A stretch of DNA of 64,000 nucleotides. Origin: Algibacter sp. L3A6. GTDB taxonomy: Bacteria; Bacteroidota; Bacteroidia; Flavobacteriales; Flavobacteriaceae. The stretch is from assembly GCF_009796825.1 (NCBI RefSeq), contig NZ_CP047030.1, positions 2,269,501 to 2,333,500 of the forward strand. Reading direction: 5' to 3'. This document shows positions 23,643 to 32,901 of this stretch, piece by piece (position 1 is the first letter of the stretch; every line of letters begins with the position of its first letter). Below the pieces are notes generated by a model that was not told the DNA's origin, did no database searches, and saw only the letters and a list, made by a program, of their open reading frames with translations. Position numbers and translations under genes: made by a program.

Positions 23643-26600
23643 TTAAAATTGTAGTTTAACACTAAATCCATAATCCTTTGTTGTTGGGTATACACCAGAC
23701 TGGTAACCTTGTACATTACCAGAACTTAAACCAGCTTCTGGGTCTGAGTATGGAGTGCTTTTATCAATAATCCATAAGTTTCTACCAATTGCAGAGAAAG
23801 TAACAGATTCAAAAAATGCATTTTCTAACATTTCAGATGGTAAAGAGTATGATAAAGAAAGCTCTCTTAATTTTACATATCCAGCGTCATATACATGTAA
23901 AGCATTAGGAGCTCTAGTGTAACCTAATGCATTTGCAAAGTTACTCATGTCCGTTCTAACAGTATTAGCAGTTCCATCCGAAGTTGGGTTTCCGTCTCCA
24001 TCAGTACCTGTTTGAACAACACCTGGTAAAATAATTCCTCCACTAGTGTTATCAGTTGTAAGTGCATCCCTTACTGGGTTTCCTAATTCATTAGTACCAG
24101 CTGTTTCTGGGTATAAACCAGTAGCCATACCGTACCAAGTATCTAAAGAGAAAACATTACCTCCTTTTTTTATGTCAATTAAGAAACTTAAACTTAGGTT
24201 TTTGTAAGTGAAACTATTGTTAATTCCACCTTTCCAATCTGGTTGGAAAGATCCTAAGTTTTCATCAGACCCATCACTTACTAAGTATCTACCATTAGTA
24301 GCATCGATAATTCTGCTTCCATTATCATCATAAACAAAATCTGTACCTCTAATCATTCCATAAGTTTCTCCTACAGTTGCGTTAATAGATACACCACCTT
24401 GTAAACTAGCTAATTGAAGATTCTTTAAGCCAAGAGGAAGAGATATTACTTTACTTTCGTTTTTACCCCAGTTTAAGTCTACTCTCCATTCAAAATTATC
24501 TGTTTTTATTGGAGAACCATATAAAGATAATTCTACACCTCTGTTTTGTAATTCACCAGCATTTAACCATTGTGCGGTATATCCTATTGCAGATGTAACC
24601 GATATAGGTGTAAGTAAATCAGAAGAGTTTTTTTCGTAAATAGAGAAATCAAAACCTAAACGTTTTTTAGCAAACATCATTTCTAAACCAATCTCCTTTT
24701 CAATAGATTCCTCATTTTTTAAATTAGAGTTATTGTTTGTTGAAGGTAAAGAAGCTGAAGCTTGTCCTCCTACTGATGTGTTTAAAGAGTATGTGTTGTA
24801 TAAGGATAGCGGTGAAGCAGCATTACCTGTCTTTGCATATCCTAATCTTAATTTTCCTAAGTTGATAAAATCAGATTCAATAACTTCTGAAAATAAGAAA
24901 CTTCCAGATAATCCGTAATAATCATATTTATTATCATTCGTAGGTAAAGTAGAAGCAACATCAACTCTGTAAGACCCTTCTAAGAATAGTAAGTCTTTGT
25001 ATCCTAAAGATACATTTGCGAAATAACCATCAACGCCAGAGGTGTACTCGTATTGAGTTGGAGCTTCGAGAGAGTTAACACTATTAGATAAAGCCCAAAG
25101 ACCGTCAATATTAATCCCGCCATTAGTTGAAGCATCAATATAAGAGTAATGGTTTCTTTGGATATTTGTTCCAAGGATAGCTTTTAAATTTAAATCGTCA
25201 CTAAGGTCTTTATCAAAATGAAATTGTAAATCGTAAGTGTTTTGCGTGTAAGATTCATTAAAAATACTGTAAGATGATGGTGAGCTTGTACTACCATTAT
25301 TTATACGCTCTTCTTGGTTACCTGAGTAGGTGTCTAAAGAAGCTCTACCAAATACACTTAAATAATCAGTAATTTGATAGTTTAAGTTTACATTACCTAT
25401 AACACGATTTCTTACATCAGTTTCGTAGTTGTTGTCACGCATCCAATATACGTTATCATGATAGATAGCACTAAGGTCTTCGTCAATGTAACTCGTATTC
25501 CAAGTTACGTTTTCTCCAGTTGCTAAATAAGCAGCTTTCTGATCTTCTAAATCTACATTCGTTTGCCACCATTGTCTAGCGGTTTGCATAAAGTTTTGAG
25601 AATCGTAACCTGTACCGTAACGTCCTTTTCCAGATGTTTTATTGTAAGATACACTTGATGATGCCGTTAATTTATCTGTTAGATTATAAGAAGCAGAAAA
25701 ATCAACATTGTCCCTTTTAATCTGACTGTTTGGCATGATACCTTCGATATCAGCTTTTGAGTAACCAAATTTAAAATTACCTTTATCATTACCACCGTCT
25801 AAGAATACACTATTGAATATTGTTGTTCCTGTTTCAAAAACAGAAGATGGGTCGTTAGCACCAGCGACCCATGGAGTTGCTTCTCCGTAGCCTTCTAAGC
25901 CTGGGTAGAAAGAATCCCATTGGTGTACTAATGTGTTTGGGTCAAAAGCAGCTCCATATGAGCCATCCCAATCAGCTAATGTATAATTTTCACCGTTCTT
26001 TGTGTAGAATTCATCGTGATAAACACCAATCCAGTATCCTGCACCATATTCGTCTTGATAACTCGCAAAAGTATCTTTGTTATACTTGTTAAAGGTTATA
26101 GATGAATTTACTGTTACACCTATAACTCCTTCTGTGTCTCTACCTTTTTTAGTAGTGATTACAACAACACCATTAGCGGCTTGAGAACCATAAAGAGCTG
26201 TTGCAGCTCCACCTTTAAGTATGTTGATTGATTCAATGTTGTCTGGATTTATATCCGCAGCAGCATTACCATAATCATAACCAGCTTGACCTGATCTTTG
26301 TCCAGATGAATTGGTGTTTTTATTACTAATTGGTACTCCATCAACAACAAATAATGCTTGGTTAGATCCATATAAAGAAGAGTAACCACGGATTACAACG
26401 TTAGTTGAACCTCCCATTGTTCCACTGCTTGATACATCTATACCGGCAACTTTACCTGATAAAGAATTAGCGAAGTTTACATCTTTGACAGCGCTTACTG
26501 CATCTCCTTTTACTTCTTGAGAAGCATAACCCAAAGATTTTTTCTCTCTTTTAATTCCTAAAGCTGTGACTACAACTTCATCTAGAGTTGCTGCGTCTTC

Positions 26601-26888
26601 AGCTAAAGTAATGTTAATAGTATTACTTGTTCCAATTGTGATTTCTTTTGTTGTGTATCCAACAAAACTAAAAACAAGAGTTCCTCCTGAGTTAGCTTTA
26701 ATAGCATATTTACCATCGAAATCTGTTGATGTACCTGTAGAGGTACCTTTTACTAAGACAGTTGCTCCAGGTAAAGGTAGGCCAGAACCGTCCGATACTA
26801 CTCCTGAAATTGTCTTTTCTTGTGCAAACGTTAGTTGCACAACAAACGCTAATAATAGCGTTAGCATTCCACTAAACTTTGTTTTCAT
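23643..26888 (-). CDS. SusC/RagA-type TonB-linked outer membrane transporter (locus 1)
   Basis: 1081 residues from the ATG at 26888. After the signal peptide (ending FVVQLTFAQ) comes a carboxypeptidase-regulatory-like domain (residues 24-100, ISGVVSDGSGLPLPGATV). Next are the plug, starting at LDEVVVTALGIKREKKSLGY and containing NVVIRGYSSLYGSNQAL and the conserved GSQAANGVVVITTKKG, and a large barrel ending in GFSVKLQF. It imports oligomers captured by SusD using TonB energy. The leader and first ~65 codons are almost identical to those of the second SusC gene, but the plug type and barrel are clearly different. The gene lies 10 bp from its SusD. Confidence 0.94.
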   Translation of the reverse strand: MKTKFSGMLTLLLAFVVQLTFAQEKTISGVVSDGSGLPLPGATVLVKGTSTGTSTDFDGKYAIKANSGGTLVFSFVGYTTKEITIGTSNTINITLAEDAATLDEVVVTALGIKREKKSLGYASQEVKGDAVSAVKDVNFANSLSGKVAGIDVSSSGTMGGSTNVVIRGYSSLYGSNQALFVVDGVPISNKNTNSSGQRSGQAGYDYGNAAADINPDNIESINILKGGAATALYGSQAANGVVVITTKKGRDTEGVIGVTVNSSITFNKYNKDTFASYQDEYGAGYWIGVYHDEFYTKNGENYTLADWDGSYGAAFDPNTLVHQWDSFYPGLEGYGEATPWVAGANDPSSVFETGTTIFNSVFLDGGNDKGNFKFGYSKADIEGIMPNSQIKRDNVDFSASYNLTDKLTASSSVSYNKTSGKGRYGTGYDSQNFMQTARQWWQTNVDLEDQKAAYLATGENVTWNTSYIDEDLSAIYHDNVYWMRDNNYETDVRNRVIGNVNLNYQITDYLSVFGRASLDTYSGNQEERINNGSTSSPSSYSIFNESYTQNTYDLQFHFDKDLSDDLNLKAILGTNIQRNHYSYIDASTNGGINIDGLWALSNSVNSLEAPTQYEYTSGVDGYFANVSLGYKDLLFLEGSYRVDVASTLPTNDNKYDYYGLSGSFLFSEVIESDFINLGKLRLGYAKTGNAASPLSLYNTYSLNTSVGGQASASLPSTNNNSNLKNEESIEKEIGLEMMFAKKRLGFDFSIYEKNSSDLLTPISVTSAIGYTAQWLNAGELQNRGVELSLYGSPIKTDNFEWRVDLNWGKNESKVISLPLGLKNLQLASLQGGVSINATVGETYGMIRGTDFVYDDNGSRIIDATNGRYLVSDGSDENLGSFQPDWKGGINNSFTYKNLSLSFLIDIKKGGNVFSLDTWYGMATGLYPETAGTNELGNPVRDALTTDNTSGGIILPGVVQTGTDGDGNPTSDGTANTVRTDMSNFANALGYTRAPNALHVYDAGYVKLRELSLSYSLPSEMLENAFFESVTFSAIGRNLWIIDKSTPYSDPEAGLSSGNVQGYQSGVYPTTKDYGFSVKLQF

Positions 26889-26972
26889 TTTGTATTTATT
26901 TGAATTAGTCAATGTCAAAAATCACAATAAAAAGTTAATAAAACAATAAATAACCGTTAAAATTTACTTTTT
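26691..26972 (-). repeat. duplicated leader and N-terminal segment, copy 1
   Basis: The 84-bp leader and the first ~66 codons of this SusC gene match 32588-32870 nearly base for base (shared block TTGTTTTATTAACTTTTT, then GATTTTTGACATTGACTAA). A TTG followed 19 bp later by TGATTTTTG inside the block probably forms a weak promoter. Similarity falls away after the N-terminal domain. Confidence 0.85.
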
Positions 26973-26993
26973 AACTGATAGTTTTAAGGATAT

Positions 26994-27071
26994 TTAGGTT
27001 TTAAGGTCGAAAACTGTAGTTGTGGTTGTTTGAATCTTAGAATTTGATAGGTTAAACCTCTGATTCTTTAA
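26994..27071 (-). pseudogene. remnant of the 3' end of the Omp85-family gene
   Basis: Read on the minus strand this gives LKNQRFNLSNSKIQTTTT and then VF. It aligns without gaps to the C-terminal LQNQKFKLSNSKIHISLT and NF of the Omp85-family protein at 32902-34596. The nucleotides GAATCTTAGAATT-GATAG and TCTGATTCT are shared. An in-frame stop lies just upstream, so only the tail survives. It sits the same way relative to SusC copy 1 as the intact gene does to SusC copy 2. Confidence 0.7.
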
Positions 27072-27170
27072 TTAAGTAACTTTTATTTAGCTTCTGCGCG
27101 GCAGGTTTAAGTGTTGTTTTTATCGATTCTGTACTTATAATCTGTTGTATTCATTAGGATATTTAATTTA

Positions 27171-27205
27171 AAAACAAAAAGCCTGAACAATTTATTGTTC
27201 AGGCT
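27171..27205 (-). terminator. terminator after the second SusC/SusD operon
   Basis: GCCTGAACAAT and ATTGTTCAGGC form a perfect 11-bp stem with a short loop, with a T-rich run on the minus strand. It follows the small lipoprotein gene. Confidence 0.88.
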
Positions 27206-27263
27206 TTAGTATATAATCATCGTTTGGCTGTTGTAGCCAATGTATTACTTGGTCAGATTGGTA

Positions 27264-27992
27264 TTATTTAGTATCAAATTCTGTAGATTCACTAGCTCCG
27301 AAATCACCTCCACCTGAAGCTTTAGTTTCTCCGTCTATAGTTAATGTGTAAGTACCATTTGCAGGGTAACTTAAACCATCTCCGTAGCTATCAGTAAAAG
27401 TAAAAGTGTAGTCTCTACCAGAACATAATGATATCGTTTCAGAAGCTGAAGCTTGTCCTTGAGTATAAGGGCCTCCACTAATAACCTCTTCATCTAAACT
27501 ATCGGTGATAACCCATCCTGATTCATCTCCGTAACCATCAAAAACGATGTCGAGGGTAGCTATTGTTTCTGTGCAGTTTTGGATATATTGTACTTCAGTT
27601 GATTCGCCTAAAGCATAGTTAAGGTTTTCAGGATCAAAATTAAGAACGAGTTTATTAACACCTATACCTAAATCTAAATCCGACAGACTTAAAGTAAGTA
27701 CTCCGGTATTAGTACCACTAGGAATTGTTACAGATGTAGGAACACTGTATGAGCCAGCAGCAGCGTTTGAACTTTCGTCGACAATGATGTCAAACGAAGT
27801 ATCAGCGCTTACTGTTCGGGAAGTGTATACGGTAACATCTAGTGTTGTACTGCCATCTACATCTACAGCTGTAGAATAAACTGTGTCACCAAAAGTTACA
27901 TAGTTAAGAGATGATTCAAATTGCTCATCTTCACAATTTTGAAAGAGTATACATGTTATCGCTAAAAAAAAGATATTTGCTATTTTTTTCAT
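27264..27992 (-). CDS. surface lipoprotein of the second SusC/SusD operon, function unknown
   Basis: 242 residues. It has a lipoprotein signal peptide (MKKIANIFFLAITCILFQNC, Cys20, then EDEQF). Residues 28-130 form a beta-sandwich like the small DUF-type or Calx-beta-like domains in SusD neighbours (TVYSTAVDVDGSTTLDVTVY, YSVPTSVTIPSGTNTGVLT). Residues 140-225 hold two related motifs, FDGYGDESGW (151) and DSYGDGLSYP (201), with one Cys before each (140 and 190). This acidic, Gly-rich pattern recurs in secreted flavobacterial proteins and may bind calcium. The gene starts 25 bp after SusD, so the product is probably an extra surface ligand-binding component. I cannot name a family with certainty. 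Confidence 0.65.
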   Translation of the reverse strand: MKKIANIFFLAITCILFQNCEDEQFESSLNYVTFGDTVYSTAVDVDGSTTLDVTVYTSRTVSADTSFDIIVDESSNAAAGSYSVPTSVTIPSGTNTGVLTLSLSDLDLGIGVNKLVLNFDPENLNYALGESTEVQYIQNCTETIATLDIVFDGYGDESGWVITDSLDEEVISGGPYTQGQASASETISLCSGRDYTFTFTDSYGDGLSYPANGTYTLTIDGETKASGGGDFGASESTEFDTK

Positions 27993-28017
27993 GTTTATGT
28001 TTTTATATAATTAATAT

Positions 28018-29631
28018 CTAGTTTTGGTCAGCTTCTGTAATGTTTGGATTTGCATCAATTTCCGATTGAGGAATCTTAAAAATCCATTCATCGTTTAAAG
28101 AAGGTTTCTCAACGATAAACCCGTCTTGGTATAATACCTCTGATGCACCAGAATTCGTTTGGTCTAGACCTTCATCCCATCTAATTTGATCATGATAGCT
28201 AAATCCTTCACCCCATAATTCAACGCGTCTTTGCCATTTAATTTCGTCCATAAGGGCAGCTTGCGTTGTAAATGCTGTTTTATCAAAAGCACTATCTCTA
28301 GCAGACCCTAAAATCTCTAAAGCATCTTGTGCACCAGTAATATCTGGAATCATTGCTTTAGCTTCAGCTTCAATAAGCACCATTTCTGCCGAACGCATGT
28401 AAATAACATCATCCGGATCAATACCACCAGGGTTTTTCTGTTTGAACTTTACATTCATGTATGGGTGTGTGTTGTGTCCACTAGTAGCTCCATATTCTTC
28501 TATTATTGCAGCTTTAGCAGCGTCAAAATCTGCTTGATTATCGTAGTTAGGGTCTGTTTCGTAGCTTCCTCCTAGATCGTTTGAAGCAGCAGGGTTAGAG
28601 TTTGGTGCTAGTGGTAACCATGCTTGGTTTCTGTAATCTGTATCAGGTATTCTGTCATACAACTCTTTGCTAATTATCTTAGGGTTACTTCTGTTTTGAC
28701 TACCATTAAAAGCGAATGCGACATAGTAAAAATACGACGAGAAGTAATTCGTTTCTGTGTCGATAACATATCCACCCCAAATAACTTCGGATAAGTCGTT
28801 AGTGTTGAATCCAGAAAGCCAATCGGTTTCATCTAGTAAAGGGTATCCTTCTCTTGCAAGTGCTGCATAAGTAGCTGCGTTAGCCCAGTCGCCTTTAGAT
28901 AGAGCAACTCGTGCTCTAATACCATAAGCTGCATTGATTGATATATGAGATTTGTTTTCTGGAGCGCTAGCTTTTCCTAAGTAGTTAATCGCTGAAGCAA
29001 TGTCTTTTTCTATTTGAGTATATACTTCTTCTACTGTTCCTCGAGGTGCACTAGTGTAAGGTGCACCTGATTCAAGGATTAATGGTACTCCGGGATCTGT
29101 TGATGGATCTCCAATTATATAACCTTTAGAGAATGTTGTTACCAATCTCCAATAAGCCCATGCTCTGTAAGCGTAAGCTTGGCCTAAAACATTATTTAGG
29201 TCTTCAGTTTCAGAGAAACCTTCTGCTGCAGATGTGTTAATTATCGAACTTACCACATTTATAAAGTGGTAACGTTGAAACCAGAAGTTAAAATTAGTTG
29301 TTGAAGCAGAATTAGTATGGCTAGTCCATTTTAAATCGGCAGTCATCCAGCCGTTACCTGGAGAAGAGTGAATAATGTTTCCTCCTATAGCATCTAGTGA
29401 AGGGATAAAGTGACTTTCGCCCGTTCTACTTGTTGTAGCCCCTTCTAAAAGGTTTTGAGCATACATCATTCTATGTAGACCATTAATAACAAGTGCCATG
29501 CTTGATTCACTAGAAAGCGCGGTTGCTTCTGCTATTGCGTCTGTTGGAACATTTTCTAGATATTCTTCTGAACAAGAAACAAAAATTACCATTGACAAAG
29601 CAAATAGTAATATGATTTTTTTATGTATCAT
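28018..29631 (-). CDS. SusD/RagB family outer membrane lipoprotein (locus 2)
   Basis: 537 residues. It has a lipoprotein signal peptide (MIHKKIILLFALSMVIFVSC, Cys20, then SEEYLENVPT). Typical SusD features follow: the TPR helices around LGQAYAYRAWAYWRLVTTFS, NAAYGIRARVALSKGDWANA, MRSAEMVLIEAEAKA, RRVELWGEGFSYHDQIRW, and the C-terminal IPQSEIDANPNI. This is the classical RagB/SusD subgroup and clearly differs from the SusD-like 2 protein of locus 1. It starts 25 bp after SusC and is followed by a small lipoprotein. The substrate is unknown. Confidence 0.94.
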   Translation of the reverse strand: MIHKKIILLFALSMVIFVSCSEEYLENVPTDAIAEATALSSESSMALVINGLHRMMYAQNLLEGATTSRTGESHFIPSLDAIGGNIIHSSPGNGWMTADLKWTSHTNSASTTNFNFWFQRYHFINVVSSIINTSAAEGFSETEDLNNVLGQAYAYRAWAYWRLVTTFSKGYIIGDPSTDPGVPLILESGAPYTSAPRGTVEEVYTQIEKDIASAINYLGKASAPENKSHISINAAYGIRARVALSKGDWANAATYAALAREGYPLLDETDWLSGFNTNDLSEVIWGGYVIDTETNYFSSYFYYVAFAFNGSQNRSNPKIISKELYDRIPDTDYRNQAWLPLAPNSNPAASNDLGGSYETDPNYDNQADFDAAKAAIIEEYGATSGHNTHPYMNVKFKQKNPGGIDPDDVIYMRSAEMVLIEAEAKAMIPDITGAQDALEILGSARDSAFDKTAFTTQAALMDEIKWQRRVELWGEGFSYHDQIRWDEGLDQTNSGASEVLYQDGFIVEKPSLNDEWIFKIPQSEIDANPNITEADQN

Positions 29632-29656
29632 TTTATATTGTTTTAATTTTTTTTAT

Positions 29657-32600
29657 TTAAAAAGTAACATTAACACCAACTGAGATCACTCTACTAGGGT
29701 TATAATCATTACCTGATGGTGTTCCGGCAAGATTGTATTGTGGGTTTAAACCGTTTCTCTTTGTGAAAAATACAAGGTTTTCTCCAGATAAGAATAACCT
29801 TAATTTATCTACACCAATTTGTTCAGCAACATCACGATCTAAGTTATAAGCTATACTTGCATTTTTTATTGCTAAATATGAAGCATCTGTTAACCATCTA
29901 GATGATAAAGCTGGTGATAAATCGGTATTTCCATTTTCTAATCTAGGAACATCTGTAATATCTCCTGGGTTTTTCCATGCATTAAGAGCATCTGGGTGTA
30001 GCGAAGAACCGTAATCACCTTCGTGCATCATGTCTGCGTAACCATAATCTATATAATCACCACCAATTTGGTAAGTAAGAAGAAAATTTAGGTCTAAGTT
30101 TTTATATTTAAAACTATTTGTAACCGATCCTATGATATCTGGAATAGCAGAAGCTCCAACATACGCTTTTCCTGCATCTTGAAAATCGTTAGTCGTTGCA
30201 TGTGTTCCGTTTGCATTTAATACCGCAACACCTACTTCATCTCCAACTTCTTCATACATATAGAAAAGTGCATCACCATTACTAGGGTCTACACCTGCGT
30301 AATCGTATAAGTAAAAATCATATCTTGAACGTCCAACTTCCCAACGTTTAGATCCGTCAATAAAAGGAGAAGGTAAGAAAGAAATTTCGTTCTTAAGAGT
30401 AGATGCTTGAATTCCTAAGTCCCAAGAAAAATTATCAGACTTAATTATTTGTCCGTTTAGCCCAAGCTCAAAACCTTGGTTAAATAAATCACCAACATTG
30501 TTAGGCGCTTCTATTTGGCCTTCTGAAGCAGGAATAGGAACGTTGTAAAGTATATCTGAGGTGGTTTTTTTATAAAATTCGAATGTTCCAGTTAAGCGGT
30601 TGTTGAATAAGCCAAATTCTAGGGCAATATCAAAACTTTCTGATGTTTCCCATTGTAAGTCGGCATTACCAGTTGTATCCCAACTTAATCCAGGTGTTCC
30701 TGCGTTAGAGTATATGGCGTAAAGAGGTTGCGATATGTAGAAACTACCTAGTTGGTCATTACCTACTTCACCATAAGACCCTCTTAATTTTAAATTATTA
30801 ATAAAAGAAACATCATTCATGAAGTTTTCTTGGCTAATTCTCCAAGAACCTCCAATAGAATAAAATGTTCCCCATTTGTTGTTTGTAAAAACAGACGATC
30901 CATCTCTTCTTGCGGATGCACTTAAGTAGTAGCGATCGTCAAAGTTATAGTTTAACCTTCCTAAGAAACCTTCAAGATTGTAATCTGTACTGCTTCCATC
31001 TGCCGATAATACTGTAGAGAAGTTGTCTAACTCATAAATACCAGATATTGTTTCAGTACTTTTAAAAGCACTATTTGATGAAAAATTTCTACTATAACTT
31101 TCGTGACCTACTGTTAAGTCAAAGTTGTGTTGACCTAATGCTTTTTTGTAAGTAATTAACTGGTTAAAGTTTTCTACAGTTCTTGTAAATCTTGTATCTT
31201 CAAGTCTTGCGGTTGGAGCACCATCACCTACAATAGCGTTTTCATAACTTTGGTTAACACTATCTTGAATATCTTGGCCGTATAAAATATTTACAGTTAA
31301 GCCTTCAATTATCGTGAAGTCTGTATTATATCTAAAGCCATATTTGTTTCTTTTTGTAAGCTCATTATTTAAAATAGCTTCTTCTAAAGCGTTTCGTCCA
31401 ACGTTAGTTGGTCTAGAAAGAATGCCTAAAGAAGAATCACTTTCACCTCTATCCCACCTAATAGCTCCGGTTTCATCGTAAAGATATTGACCTGTTGTTG
31501 GGTCTAATAAGTAAGGAGAATAAATAGATCCCATATTTTTAGCAAAAGCAAAAACATTTGCGATAGATGTATCTCTAGAAGGAGATCCTGTTGTTGATTC
31601 ACCTGTAAAATAAGCGCTACCACCCATAGATAACCAATTGTTTACGTCAAAAGTCCCGTTTAATCTTGCTGTTGTTCTTTTGTAAGAACTTTCAATAACA
31701 TATCCCTGTTCATCTAAATTAGAAACAGAAAAGAAGACAGAGTGGTCATCTCCTCCTCCAGAAACATTAATAGAGTGACTTTGTCTTGTTCCTGTTCTTT
31801 CAAGAGCATCATACCAATCTAAATCTTGAGCGATAAGTTGAGCATTTGGATTTAGTATTCCATCTGTACCAATTATTTGGTCGTTAGCTACGTTGAAAGG
31901 ATTTCTTCCTAGGCGATTGAAAATTGATGAAGATGCTTCTGCAGCAGCTGCATCACCTCCACCTAATGAATTTTTATAAGATTGCCACATTAGCTCGTAG
32001 TAATCACCAGGACCTACAGCGTCATACTCATCGATAGCTTTAGTTATTGTTCCAAACTGGCTTGAAGCACTTACTTTAACACCGCTAGATTTTTTGCCGC
32101 TTTTAGTAGTAATAATTACAACACCATTAGCTGCTCTAGAACCATAAAGAGAAGTAGAAGCTGCATCTTTAAGTACAGTTAAAGACTCTATATCATCTTG
32201 ATTTAAAGTATTTAAACCACCTTGGAAAGAAACACCATCTACTATATATAGAGGGTCTGTGCTTCCGTTTAGCGTACCAACACCTCTAATAACAATGCTC
32301 GGTGAGGAACCTGGTTGTCCAGATGCAGCAATAAACTGTACACCTGTAGCGTTACCTTCAATGGCCGCTATTGGAGAGGTTAAAGGTCGGTCTTGTAAAG
32401 CTTCTGCTTTAATTACACTGGCAGAACCTGTAAAAGCTTCTTTTGTTGTTGTACCAAAGGCAACAACAACAACTTCCTCTAAAGCAGAAGCATCTTCGCT
32501 TAGTTTAACGTTAATTGAATTTGAAGCTGAAACTATGGATTCATTAGTTTTGTAACCAACAAAGCTAAATATAAGAGTTGCCCCTTCATTTGCTTTGATT

Positions 32601-32785
32601 GAGTATTTCCCGTCGAAATCTGTTGAAGTACCTGTAGAGGTTCCTTTTACTAAGACGGTTGCTCCAGGTAAAGGTAATCCAGAACTATCTGAAACTGTAC
32701 CTGAAATTGTTTTTTGTTGAGCAAAGGATATTTGCACAACAAACGCTAACAATAGCGTTAGCATTCCACCAAACTTTGTTTTCAT
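29657..32785 (-). CDS. SusC/RagA-type TonB-linked outer membrane transporter (locus 2)
   Basis: 1042 residues from the ATG at 32785; the upstream in-frame extension is leader sequence shared with locus 1. It has a signal peptide (ending FVVQISFAQ) and a carboxypeptidase-regulatory-like domain (residues 24-100). A plug of a different type from locus 1 follows (LEEVVVVAFGTTTKEAFTGS, PSIVIRGVGTLNG, GSRAANGVVIITTKSG), then a barrel ending ISVGVNVTF. It imports substrate delivered by the SusD protein encoded next. It lies 116 bp downstream of the Omp85-family gene. Confidence 0.94.
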   Translation of the reverse strand: MKTKFGGMLTLLLAFVVQISFAQQKTISGTVSDSSGLPLPGATVLVKGTSTGTSTDFDGKYSIKANEGATLIFSFVGYKTNESIVSASNSINVKLSEDASALEEVVVVAFGTTTKEAFTGSASVIKAEALQDRPLTSPIAAIEGNATGVQFIAASGQPGSSPSIVIRGVGTLNGSTDPLYIVDGVSFQGGLNTLNQDDIESLTVLKDAASTSLYGSRAANGVVIITTKSGKKSSGVKVSASSQFGTITKAIDEYDAVGPGDYYELMWQSYKNSLGGGDAAAAEASSSIFNRLGRNPFNVANDQIIGTDGILNPNAQLIAQDLDWYDALERTGTRQSHSINVSGGGDDHSVFFSVSNLDEQGYVIESSYKRTTARLNGTFDVNNWLSMGGSAYFTGESTTGSPSRDTSIANVFAFAKNMGSIYSPYLLDPTTGQYLYDETGAIRWDRGESDSSLGILSRPTNVGRNALEEAILNNELTKRNKYGFRYNTDFTIIEGLTVNILYGQDIQDSVNQSYENAIVGDGAPTARLEDTRFTRTVENFNQLITYKKALGQHNFDLTVGHESYSRNFSSNSAFKSTETISGIYELDNFSTVLSADGSSTDYNLEGFLGRLNYNFDDRYYLSASARRDGSSVFTNNKWGTFYSIGGSWRISQENFMNDVSFINNLKLRGSYGEVGNDQLGSFYISQPLYAIYSNAGTPGLSWDTTGNADLQWETSESFDIALEFGLFNNRLTGTFEFYKKTTSDILYNVPIPASEGQIEAPNNVGDLFNQGFELGLNGQIIKSDNFSWDLGIQASTLKNEISFLPSPFIDGSKRWEVGRSRYDFYLYDYAGVDPSNGDALFYMYEEVGDEVGVAVLNANGTHATTNDFQDAGKAYVGASAIPDIIGSVTNSFKYKNLDLNFLLTYQIGGDYIDYGYADMMHEGDYGSSLHPDALNAWKNPGDITDVPRLENGNTDLSPALSSRWLTDASYLAIKNASIAYNLDRDVAEQIGVDKLRLFLSGENLVFFTKRNGLNPQYNLAGTPSGNDYNPSRVISVGVNVTF

Positions 32786-32870
32786 TTTGTAAATTTTTGA
32801 GTTAGTCAATGTCAAAAATCTTAATAAAAAGTTAATAAAACAACAAATAATCATTAAAAATTGCTTTTTG
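32588..32870 (-). repeat. duplicated leader and N-terminal segment, copy 2
   Basis: Counterpart of 26691-26972. The leader differs at only about a dozen positions and one indel, and the N-terminal codons are largely the same down to synonymous sites. Confidence 0.85.
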
Positions 32871-32901
32871 ATTGTTATTTTAAACTGAATTTTTGAATTT
32901 T

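Noticed and set aside
26566..26949. 127-codon open frame on the plus strand
   Set aside because: Antisense to the SusC N-terminus and leader; the same shadow appears opposite the second SusC copy because the DNA is duplicated.
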